NCBI RefSeq assembly: GCF_004297105.1
Contig: NZ_SCVE01000019.1
Span: forward strand, 1-64,000
Source: Herbiconiux sp.
Lineage (GTDB): Bacteria; Actinomycetota; Actinomycetes; Actinomycetales; Microbacteriaceae
Direction: 5' to 3'
DNA length: 64,000 bases
Positions 25,712 to 32,950 of the stretch are shown here, in pieces. Each line of letters begins with the position of its first letter. The first letter of the stretch is position 1. A program made the position numbers and the translations under genes. The notes below the pieces were generated by a model, which did not search any database, was not told the origin of the DNA, and saw only the letters and a list, made by a program, of their open reading frames with translations.

Positions 25712-26851
25712 ATGCCTCGGCCGACGAGACGGGGACTGATTCTGGATACGACGAGTGCGGTGGACAGCGAGACGGGCACCCGTCCCGCGGTCGCCGCCCC
25801 GGCGAGACGCGCGATCTGGCTCGACGTGGCGCGGGGCGCCTGCGTGATCGCCGTGGTGATGCTGCACGTGCGCATCTTCGTGTACGACCCGCTCACGCCG
25901 CCGACCGCGGGCACGGATGCCTGGCGGCAGTTCACAGAGTTCTTCGGGCCCTTCCGGTTGCCTCTGCTCTTCACCATCTCGGGGCTGCTCGTCTCGAGGC
26001 GGGTGCGGGGCGGGTGGGGCGACCGCCGGAACGTGCTGCGGGTCGCATCCTCGTACTGGATCTACCTCGTGTGGCTGTGCGTGTTCGGGGTGATGTCGGC
26101 CGTGGTGGCGGCGACCGAGCTGCCCTTCCAGATCGAGTCCACGGCCGACTTCCTGCGCCAGCTCGCGATGCCCGACACCACTCTGTGGTTCGTGTTCGCT
26201 CTGGCCCTGTACGTGGTGGTGATCACCTCGCTGCAGCGCTTTCCGCCGATGGTGGTTCTCGGATGCTTCGCCGCCCTCGCCGTGCTGTCGGGCTTCGTGC
26301 CGGCCGAGCACGCCGAAGAGCAGTGGCTGCACATGATCTACTTCGCGGTGTTCTTCGCCGCCGGTGTCTACCTGCCGGCTCTGCTCGTGTGGTTCTCGGC
26401 CGGGCGCATCCCCACCAAGCTCGTCGGCACCCTCGGTGCGTTCGTGCTGTTCCAGCTGCTCTGGCAGCTCACCGAAGAAGGCACCGTGTTCGAGACCTCG
26501 GCGCGGCTGGTTCGCGATTCGGCGGCCGTCACCCTGGCGATCGTGGTGTGCACGGTCCTCAGCCGCATCCCCGCAGTGACCCGTGTGCTGGCGAAGGTGG
26601 GGCGCCGCACGCTGCCCATCTACATCCTCCAGCTCCCGGTGATCTGGCTGCTCTTCCTGCTGCCGATTGTTCCCGAGCTCTACGAGATCCCCGTGGTGCG
26701 CTACTTCGGCCCCGTGTTCGGCACGGTCGTGGTGGTGGCCGCCTCGCTGGCGGTGTTCTGGCTCATGGACCGCACCCACCTCCGCTACATGTTCCGCCTG
26801 CCCGGCCGCGTGAGCGCCCGCATCCTGTCGCCGAACGGCGACAGGTGCTAA
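25712..26851 (+). CDS. Acyltransferase 3-family membrane protein
   Basis: 379 residues with about ten membrane segments. The family's N-terminal pattern is present: RRAIWLDVARGACVIAVVMLHVRIF with a His in helix 1, then RLPLLFTISGLLVSRRVRGG. Members O-acylate cell-surface sugars or lipids, or are uncharacterised relatives. The start is uncertain because no good Shine-Dalgarno is seen near 25712. Its last codons include the first of three palindromes that form the hipBA control region, so it partly overlaps that promoter. Confidence 0.75.
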   Translation: MPRPTRRGLILDTTSAVDSETGTRPAVAAPARRAIWLDVARGACVIAVVMLHVRIFVYDPLTPPTAGTDAWRQFTEFFGPFRLPLLFTISGLLVSRRVRGGWGDRRNVLRVASSYWIYLVWLCVFGVMSAVVAATELPFQIESTADFLRQLAMPDTTLWFVFALALYVVVITSLQRFPPMVVLGCFAALAVLSGFVPAEHAEEQWLHMIYFAVFFAAGVYLPALLVWFSAGRIPTKLVGTLGAFVLFQLLWQLTEEGTVFETSARLVRDSAAVTLAIVVCTVLSRIPAVTRVLAKVGRRTLPIYILQLPVIWLLFLLPIVPELYEIPVVRYFGPVFGTVVVVAASLAVFWLMDRTHLRYMFRLPGRVSARILSPNGDRC

Positions 26852-26895
26852 TGTAGCCGTACGGCGTCAAGTGATGATGTCGCCGAGCGGCTACA
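26826..26895. promoter_or_regulatory. Three phased HipB-type operators
   Basis: Three 18-bp palindromic sites lie at 26826-26843 (TGTCGCCGAACGGCGACA), 26852-26869 (TGTAGCCGTACGGCGTCA) and 26878-26895 (TGTCGCCGAGCGGCTACA). Centre-to-centre spacing is exactly 26 bp twice. The third ends 13 bp before the hipB start. The array fits cooperative autorepression by HipB or HipBA. Confidence 0.75.
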
Positions 26896-26908
26896 GGCGG
26901 GGAGAAGG

Positions 26909-27133
26909 ATGCTCACGGTTCGAGAAGCGGCGGCGGTCATCCGTGAGCTGCGAGAAGAGAAACGCTGGACACAGGCAGACCTGGCACAGCGGGCCAGAGT
27001 ATCGCGATCATTCATCGCGGACTTGGAGAGCGGCAAGCCGACGGTCGAGGCCTCGAAGCTCTTCGATGTCTTCCAGGCGTTCGGTCTCGAGATGGCTCTC
27101 CGCGACCGAGAGACCGGCGAGGTGCGCTGGTGA
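26909..27133 (+). CDS. hipB: HipB-type antitoxin, XRE helix-turn-helix
   Basis: 74-residue DNA-binding protein with an XRE helix-turn-helix at about 20-62 (KRWTQADLAQRARVSRSFIADLESGKPTVEASKLFDVFQAFGLE). It is the expected autorepressor and antitoxin of the adjacent HipA kinase, with which it overlaps by four bases (ATG/GTG-TGA). GGGGAG is close to the ATG. Three palindromic operators are upstream. Confidence 0.85.
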   Translation: MLTVREAAAVIRELREEKRWTQADLAQRARVSRSFIADLESGKPTVEASKLFDVFQAFGLEMALRDRETGEVRW

Positions 27134-28398
27134 GCGACCTCGAGATCTACCTCGATGGCGTCGAATGTGGCGTCGTGACGCAGACCTCTACTGGGAACAT
27201 CACGTTTCACTACGACGAAAGCTATCGCCGAACGCAGAGAACGCCTCTTTCGCTGTCGATGCCGCTCGCCGCGTCGACTCACAAGAAGCGCGCGATCCTT
27301 CCCTACCTACAGGGTCTGCTGCCCGACAGTGAGGATGCTCTGACCGCAATCGCTCGACGGTATTCGGTCTCTGCGAAGAGTCCGGTCGCGCTTCTCTCCC
27401 ACATCGGATCAGACGTTGCGGGGGCCGTGCAGATCGTCGTCGAGCAGGGGACTTCGACGGATGCCACCTTGTCGCGCTCCGATATTCGACCTGTCGACGA
27501 CGCCGAGGTCGGACGGATGTTGCGGCACGTGATGTCGGAGTACTCGGAGGGTGTGCCCTACTACGATTCCGTGGGTCACTTCAGCCTTGCTGGCGCTCAG
27601 CCCAAGATCGCGCTGCACAAGGACGTGACAGGTGGATGGAACGTTCCTCAGGATGCCACACCGACGACGCACATCCTGAAACCCGTCGCGGGAACCGTTC
27701 GGCGCATCGACGTCGTCGAACAGGTGACGATGCAGGCGGCCCGAGTCCTGGGAAGTCAGGTCGCCAAGTCGGATCTCGAGACCATCGACGGCGTCGATGT
27801 CTTCGTCTCGGAGAGATATGACCGCCGCGTTGTCGACGGTGAATGGCGACGGCTCCACCAGGAGGATCTCTGCCAGGCACTCAGCGTGCCGCCTGACAAG
27901 AAATACCAGCATCGCGACGGCGGTCCGGGACTGGCGGTGATCGCGGGCCTGATCAGGTCACTCCCTCTCGAGCGAGACAGGCGCGAAGCCGGTCGTGCGT
28001 TCTATCAGGCGTTCGTCTTCAACGTCGTGGCTGGGTGCACTGACGCTCATGCCAAGAACTACTCACTGATGTTAGACGGAGAGTCCGTCCGGCTGGCACC
28101 TTTGTACGACCTCGTCACCTCTGCGCCATACTGGAATGGCGAAGCCGGGATCGACAGCGCGATGAGTGTCAACGGCGAGTATGCATTCGCGCGGATCGGT
28201 GCCGAGATGCTCTCGAAAGCCGGCAAACAGTTCGGAGTCGGAGATGAAGCGGCGGATATCGTTGCAGCGACCCGCGAAGGGATCTTCGAGGCATTCGAGT
28301 CGGCGGTCGAGGGTCTGCCGGAAAGCGTGAAGAACTCGCGCGACATTGTCGACGACCTCTTCAGTGGGCTGCGAGCCCTGCCACTCGTGATCTCCTGA
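27130..28398 (+). CDS. hipA: HipA-type serine/threonine kinase toxin
   Basis: 422-residue HipA kinase. N-terminal domain about 1-110; the loop HFSLAGAQPKIALHKD contains the Ser equivalent to the autophosphorylated serine of E. coli HipA; the catalytic loop is GCTDAHAKNYSLM (about 302-314) with Asp and Asn, and the metal-binding Asp is in LAPLYDLVTSAPY. The E. coli enzyme phosphorylates glutamyl-tRNA synthetase and causes dormancy. All key residues appear intact. GC content and codon use look slightly lower than in the flanking genes, which could reflect transfer. Confidence 0.87.
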   Translation: MSDLEIYLDGVECGVVTQTSTGNITFHYDESYRRTQRTPLSLSMPLAASTHKKRAILPYLQGLLPDSEDALTAIARRYSVSAKSPVALLSHIGSDVAGAVQIVVEQGTSTDATLSRSDIRPVDDAEVGRMLRHVMSEYSEGVPYYDSVGHFSLAGAQPKIALHKDVTGGWNVPQDATPTTHILKPVAGTVRRIDVVEQVTMQAARVLGSQVAKSDLETIDGVDVFVSERYDRRVVDGEWRRLHQEDLCQALSVPPDKKYQHRDGGPGLAVIAGLIRSLPLERDRREAGRAFYQAFVFNVVAGCTDAHAKNYSLMLDGESVRLAPLYDLVTSAPYWNGEAGIDSAMSVNGEYAFARIGAEMLSKAGKQFGVGDEAADIVAATREGIFEAFESAVEGLPESVKNSRDIVDDLFSGLRALPLVIS

Positions 28399-28453
28399 CG
28401 CCGGGGAGGAGAGGGAATGCCGCCGCCGTTTCGTGGCGGTTACCCTGGCAGAT

Positions 28454-28645
28454 TTAGGAAGGGCGGGTGAAGAGAGCGCGGAACCAGGCGCGGAAGCGGG
28501 CCGTGTGGTGGTCGGTGAATTCGTTCGAGAGCGCGAGGGTCTCCTCGCCGAGATGGGCGCCCGCGTGGATGGAGGCGAGTGCGTCGAGGGCGCGCTTCTC
28601 CTGCTCGGCGGCCCGCCGCATCCGTTCGCTCTCCTCGGTCGCCAT
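28454..28645 (-). CDS. Small conserved-looking protein of unknown function
   Basis: 63 residues, largely helical and charged (MATEESERMRRAAEQEKRALDALASIHAGAHL), no domain recognised. TACGCT at 28652-28657 is six bases before the ATG, the same leaderless arrangement as many confirmed genes in this window, which supports reality. It lies 28 bp downstream of gadB on the same strand. Confidence 0.55.
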   Translation of the reverse strand: MATEESERMRRAAEQEKRALDALASIHAGAHLGEETLALSNEFTDHHTARFRAWFRALFTRPS

Positions 28646-28672
28646 ACCGCCAGCGTACGTCGCAGCGAGAGC

Positions 28673-30088
28673 TCAGTGCGTGAACGCGTGCGTCATGCCC
28701 TCGGTGGGCATGGGTGCGTCTAGTGCGTCGAGGTAAGCCACGGCGTCACGGATGTCGGTCATGAGGCTCTCGGCCAGGTTGCGACTCAGCCCGTTGCGCA
28801 CCACGATGCGCTGCACCACGATCTCGTCGAGATCGGCCGGCATCGGGTAGGCCGGGATGAGCCAGCCTTTCAGGCGCAACCGCTCGGAGAGGTGGTACAG
28901 GTTCCACGTGTCGGTGTAGCCCGCGGTGAGCTGCCAGGCGAAGACGGGGATGTCGGTGCCGTCGTTCCAGAGGTCGAACGCCGGCATCGTGGCGATCTCG
29001 CCGGCGAGGTACACCGCGACGTCCTGCGACGCCTTCTGCACCTTGTAGTAGCCGTCGAAGCCGAGCCGCAGAAAGAGGTAGTACTGGAGCAGCACCTGGG
29101 CGCCCGGCCGCGAGAAGTTGAGCGCGAAGCTCGGCATGTGACCGCCGAGGTAGGTGACGTCGAACACGAGGTCGGACGGCAGGTCGTCGACCGTGCGCCA
29201 GATCACCCAGCCCAGCCCGGGGTAGACGAGGCCGTACTTGTGCGCCGACGTGCTGATCGAGGCCACGCGCTCGACGCGGAAGTCCCACGCCAGATCGGGC
29301 TGCAGGAACGGGGCGATCATGCCACCGGATGCGCCGTCGACGTGGATCGGGATGTCGAGCCCCGTCGTCTCCTGGATGCGGTCGAGCGCGGCGGCGATCT
29401 CGGCCACCGGCTCGTACATGCCGGTGTAGGTGACGCCCATGATGGCCACGACGCCGATGGTGTTCTCGTCGACGTAGTTCTCGAGGTCGTGGCCGTCGAG
29501 CACCTTGTGCTCGAGCGAGATGGGAATGTAGCGCGGCTCGACGTCCCAGTAGTTGCAGAACTTCTCCCAGCACACCTGCACCGCGCTCGACAGCACGAGG
29601 TTCGGCTTCTCGGTCGAGAGCCCCGCCGCCTTGCGCGCGTGCTGCCAGCGCCGTTTCAGGGCGAGGCCGCCGAGCATGCAGGCCTCGGACGAGCCGATGG
29701 TGGAGGTGCCGATGGCCTTCGACGCATCCGGAGCATTCCAGAGACCGGCGAGCATGGTCCAGCAGCGGGTCTCGATGGCCGCGGTCTGTGGGTACTCGTC
29801 TTTGTCGACCATGTTCTTGTCGGCGGTCTCGGCGTAGATGCGGTTCGCATGCGAATCCATCCAGGTGCCGACGAACGTGGCGAGGTTGAGACGGGAGTTG
29901 CCGTCGAGCATCGCCTCGTCGTGCACGATCTGGTAGGCCGTCTCGGGCAGCGACTCGCCGTCGGGCAGCACTCCGAGCGGGAAATCGGTGGCTTCGCCCT
30001 CCCGTGCGAACAGGGGGTTCAGCTGATTCTGCCGGGTGAGATCGGCGTGCGCGTGAAACGGGTTCTGCGGCGTGCGAGGCGTGCTCAT
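28673..30088 (-). CDS. gadB: Glutamate decarboxylase
   Basis: 471-residue PLP enzyme converting glutamate to GABA while consuming a proton. Visible features: GTSTIGSSEACMLGGLALKRRW (PLP phosphate site), HVDGASGG (cofactor Asp), and the PLP lysine in STSAHKYGLVYPG. Length and order match bacterial GadB/plant-type GAD. No glutamate/GABA antiporter gene is adjacent, so the role (acid resistance or GABA shunt) is open. TAGTCT six bases before the ATG suggests a leaderless mRNA. Confidence 0.92.
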   Translation of the reverse strand: MSTPRTPQNPFHAHADLTRQNQLNPLFAREGEATDFPLGVLPDGESLPETAYQIVHDEAMLDGNSRLNLATFVGTWMDSHANRIYAETADKNMVDKDEYPQTAAIETRCWTMLAGLWNAPDASKAIGTSTIGSSEACMLGGLALKRRWQHARKAAGLSTEKPNLVLSSAVQVCWEKFCNYWDVEPRYIPISLEHKVLDGHDLENYVDENTIGVVAIMGVTYTGMYEPVAEIAAALDRIQETTGLDIPIHVDGASGGMIAPFLQPDLAWDFRVERVASISTSAHKYGLVYPGLGWVIWRTVDDLPSDLVFDVTYLGGHMPSFALNFSRPGAQVLLQYYLFLRLGFDGYYKVQKASQDVAVYLAGEIATMPAFDLWNDGTDIPVFAWQLTAGYTDTWNLYHLSERLRLKGWLIPAYPMPADLDEIVVQRIVVRNGLSRNLAESLMTDIRDAVAYLDALDAPMPTEGMTHAFTH

Positions 30089-30151
30089 GGCTTGAGACTA
30101 GGGGTTCGCTCCGCCGAGCGACACCCGCCGGATGAGGCGTAATCTTGCAGC

Positions 30152-30436
30152 ATGGCACGCGAATTCCTGCACGATGAGGCGCAGCACCGCTATTCCCTCC
30201 GGGTCGATGGCGCGATGGTGAGCGCCGTCGACTACGTCGTGAACGACGGCCACATCTCGTTCACCCACACGTTCACCGACCCCAAGCAGCGGGGCCACGG
30301 GTACGCCGGCGAGATCGTGACGTACGCGGTCGACGACGTGGAGTCGACCACCGACTACCGCATCGTGCCGATGTGCTGGTACGTGGGGAAGTGGTTCGAC
30401 GAGCATCCGGAACGCGCCGGGCTGCTGTCGCGCTGA
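30152..30436 (+). CDS. Small GNAT-fold acetyltransferase
   Basis: 94-residue protein of the short YjdJ-like GNAT group: ISFTHTFTDPKQRGHGYAGEIVTYAVDDV contains the acetyl-CoA loop (QRGHGYA), and the C-terminus has CWYVGKWFDEHPE. Substrate unknown. TAATCT at 30140-30145, six bases before the ATG, indicates a leaderless start. It diverges from gadB. Confidence 0.8.
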   Translation: MAREFLHDEAQHRYSLRVDGAMVSAVDYVVNDGHISFTHTFTDPKQRGHGYAGEIVTYAVDDVESTTDYRIVPMCWYVGKWFDEHPERAGLLSR

Positions 30437-30486
30437 CCGCGTTCCGTCGATTGGCCCTCGGGCCGGTGGGCTTGATATGCTTCTTC

Positions 30487-30512
30487 GTGGGGAGGGCTTC
30501 GGCCCTCTCCAC
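30487..30512. terminator. Terminator between the GNAT and beta-helix lipoprotein genes
   Basis: GTGGGGAGGGC, loop TTCG, GCCCTCTCCAC: an 11-bp stem with one mismatch and a stable UUCG loop, followed by ACTCTTT. It separates two convergent genes. Confidence 0.65.
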
Positions 30513-30518
30513 CACTCT

Positions 30519-31550
30519 TTAACCCGCGGTCCGGCAGGTGCCGTTGGTGGTGAACGCCGGCACGGGGGCGCCGCTCACGGTGGCGACGTTGTCGCACTCC
30601 ACCACATTGCCGGCGGAGCGCGCCGCCCCCTCGAGCAGCACCGCGTAGCCGTCGGATGCGACCGCGAACGTATTGGCCGAGAAGCGGTTGCCGGCACCCC
30701 ATCCCGCGAGGATGACGTGCACCTGGGCGCCGTCGATCGGTGCTGCGGTGCCCGTGTTGCCGGTCACCAGCCACTCGGAGCCTTTGACGTCGAGGAGCGA
30801 ATCGACGGCGGTGGTGCCCGCGCCATCGACCCGGTTGTCGCGGATCTCCCCGCCCGTCGTGCCCTCCTTGACGTCGATGCTCTCGGCGGGGGTGGCCGAG
30901 ATGGAGTTGCCCAGGAGGCGATTGCGGTCGCTCGCATCCGGAGCGCAGTCGCTGATGTCGCACCAGTTCGACTCCGCCGTGCCGACGTAGATGCCCTCGC
31001 CGAACTCGGGGGAGCGGAGGCCCGTGCCGGAGATGGTGCTGCCTTCGACGAGATTGTCGCTGCTGCCGGCGCGCAGGTGCAGGCCCTCGTCTCCCGTGCC
31101 GGAGATGGAGAGGCCGGTGAGCTGGTTGTTCGACGAGCGGTCGAGCATCACGCCCTTCTGGCCGCCGGAGACGGTGAGCCCGTCGATAACCCAGAAGGAG
31201 GCGCCGTCGAGGTGCAACGTGTAGCCGTGATCGGTCGAGCCGCCGTCGAGAACGGCGCCCGGGCCGGCGCACAGGGTGATCGGCGCGTCGGCGGTGCCGC
31301 TCCTCGTGATGGTGAATTCGCCGGAATAGGTCGCATCGGCGAGCACGATCACCGCGCCCGGCTCGGCCGAGGAAAGGGCGGCCGAGAGCTCTCCGGCGGA
31401 GGTGACCCCCTGACCCGCGGGGCAGGATGGCGGCTGGACGAACTCGATGGCCGGTTCGGCGTCGGGCGAACAGGCAGAGAGGGAGATCAGGAGAACGGCC
31501 GTCAGCAGCACTGCGGCGGTACGCCCGGTCGCCGTTCGCCAGGCCATCAT
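30519..31550 (-). CDS. Secreted beta-helix lipoprotein
   Basis: About 343 residues. A signal peptide with lipobox (VLLTAVLLISLSAC) is followed by repeated beta-strand turns such as LDGASFWVIDGLTVSGG, NNQLTGLSISGTGDEGLHL and DNLVEGSTISG, the pattern of right-handed parallel beta-helix (pectate-lyase-like) proteins. It may bind or modify a surface polysaccharide; no catalytic residues can be assigned. TATGCT at 31557-31562 lies six bases before the ATG at 31550 (a second ATG follows directly). It diverges from the glycosyltransferase gene. Confidence 0.75.
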   Translation of the reverse strand: MMAWRTATGRTAAVLLTAVLLISLSACSPDAEPAIEFVQPPSCPAGQGVTSAGELSAALSSAEPGAVIVLADATYSGEFTITRSGTADAPITLCAGPGAVLDGGSTDHGYTLHLDGASFWVIDGLTVSGGQKGVMLDRSSNNQLTGLSISGTGDEGLHLRAGSSDNLVEGSTISGTGLRSPEFGEGIYVGTAESNWCDISDCAPDASDRNRLLGNSISATPAESIDVKEGTTGGEIRDNRVDGAGTTAVDSLLDVKGSEWLVTGNTGTAAPIDGAQVHVILAGWGAGNRFSANTFAVASDGYAVLLEGAARSAGNVVECDNVATVSGAPVPAFTTNGTCRTAG

Positions 31551-31609
31551 GACCCCAGCATACAAAGGGCTCCCATGCGCCACGGCCAGCCCTGAACTGG
31601 GGGTAGCGC

Positions 31610-32950
31610 ATGCATCGTGAGGTATATGTCGCGCTCACTACACTGACAACAGCTCCGGACCCCTCTTCTCTGCTGACCCACGAAAGGCTGGCGGCAACCC
31701 CGATGCCCAGCGACCTTTCCGCCTTCTTCGACGACCTCGGCCGCACCCTCGTGTGGCTGGTGCCGTTCGGCGTGTTCGGCGTGGTCTCGTGGAGCTTCTG
31801 GTTGATCCGCAAACTCATCTCGGCCAGCACGAAGCCGGTTGTGAACGAGTACCGCACCACGACCACCGTGGTGGTGCCGTCGTACCACGAGGATCCGGAT
31901 GTGCTGCTCCGCTGCCTCGACACCTGGCGGGTGCAGAATCCGTCACGCATCGTGATCGTGCTCGACGTGGCGGATGTCGAGGCCCAGCAGCGGATCGAGG
32001 CGCTGAAGCTGCCCCGCGTCGACGTGATGATGTTCAAGCACCACGGCAAGCGCTCGGCACTCGGCGTGGGCATCCGCTCGGTCGACACCGAACTCGTCAT
32101 CCTCGTGGACTCCGACACGGCGTGGGAGGACGGGATGCTCGACGCCATCCAGATGCCGTTCATCGATGCAGCCGTCGGCGCCGTCAGCACCCGTCAGAAC
32201 GTGTATCTGCCGAAGACGAGCGTGTGGCGCCGCGTGGCCGACTGGATCATCGACCAGCGCTACTTCGACTACGCCCCCGCGATGGGGCGGTTCGGCGGGG
32301 TGATCTGCGCCTCGGGACGCACGAGTGCCTATCGCCGCGAGGTGATCCTGCCGAAGCTCCCCGACCTCGAGCACGAGATCTTCATGGGCAAGGAGTGCGT
32401 GGCCGGTGACGACGGCCGGCTCACCTGGCTCGTGCTCTCCGAGGGCTACCGGGTGACCCACCAGGACTCGGCGCGGGCGCTCTCGATGTTCCCCGACACC
32501 TTCCGGGCATTCGTGAAGCAGCGCGTGCGGTGGAGCCGCAACTCGTACCGGTGCTATCTGACGGCCATCCGGCGGGGCTGGATCTTCCGGGTGCCGTTCA
32601 TCTCGCAGCTGACCGTGATGCAGATCCTCTTCACGCCCGTGAGCATGCTGATCGCGCTGTTCTACGTCTTCCACGCGCTCACCGCGCCTTTTCCGGCGCT
32701 CGCCTTCGGCATCGCGATCCTGTGGGCGATGGTGGGGCGCGGCATCCGGGGCGTCTCGCATCTCTGGCGTCGCCCCGAGGACATCGTTCTCCTGCCGCTC
32801 GTGACGGGGATCATCGCGTTGGTGGCGTTGCCGATCAAGCTGTTCGCGCTCTTCACCATGAACACGCAGGGCTGGCTGACGCGGTCGGCCGATTCGATCG
32901 GTGGCGAGGGGCAGACCGAGTCGACCCTGCGCACGGTGACCGAGGCATGA
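31610..32950 (+). CDS. Processive membrane glycosyltransferase, GT2 family
   Basis: Up to 446 residues. One or two N-terminal membrane helices (about 50-68) precede the GT-A domain: TTVVVPSYHEDP, the UDP/metal motif VDSDTAW, acceptor-site GDDGRLTW and product-site KQRVRWSRN (QxxRW-type), then about four C-terminal membrane helices. This layout is that of hyaluronan synthase, cellulose synthase and Alg8, which polymerise and export a polysaccharide. ATG at 31703 (MPSDLSAFF) is an alternative start, giving 415 residues. The stop overlaps the start of the next gene (ATGA). Confidence 0.82.
   Translation: MHREVYVALTTLTTAPDPSSLLTHERLAATPMPSDLSAFFDDLGRTLVWLVPFGVFGVVSWSFWLIRKLISASTKPVVNEYRTTTTVVVPSYHEDPDVLLRCLDTWRVQNPSRIVIVLDVADVEAQQRIEALKLPRVDVMMFKHHGKRSALGVGIRSVDTELVILVDSDTAWEDGMLDAIQMPFIDAAVGAVSTRQNVYLPKTSVWRRVADWIIDQRYFDYAPAMGRFGGVICASGRTSAYRREVILPKLPDLEHEIFMGKECVAGDDGRLTWLVLSEGYRVTHQDSARALSMFPDTFRAFVKQRVRWSRNSYRCYLTAIRRGWIFRVPFISQLTVMQILFTPVSMLIALFYVFHALTAPFPALAFGIAILWAMVGRGIRGVSHLWRRPEDIVLLPLVTGIIALVALPIKLFALFTMNTQGWLTRSADSIGGEGQTESTLRTVTEA

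Noticed and set aside
26826..28398. Mobile island carrying hipBA
   Set aside because: No integrase, transposase, attachment repeats or tRNA is adjacent; the only hint is slightly different composition.
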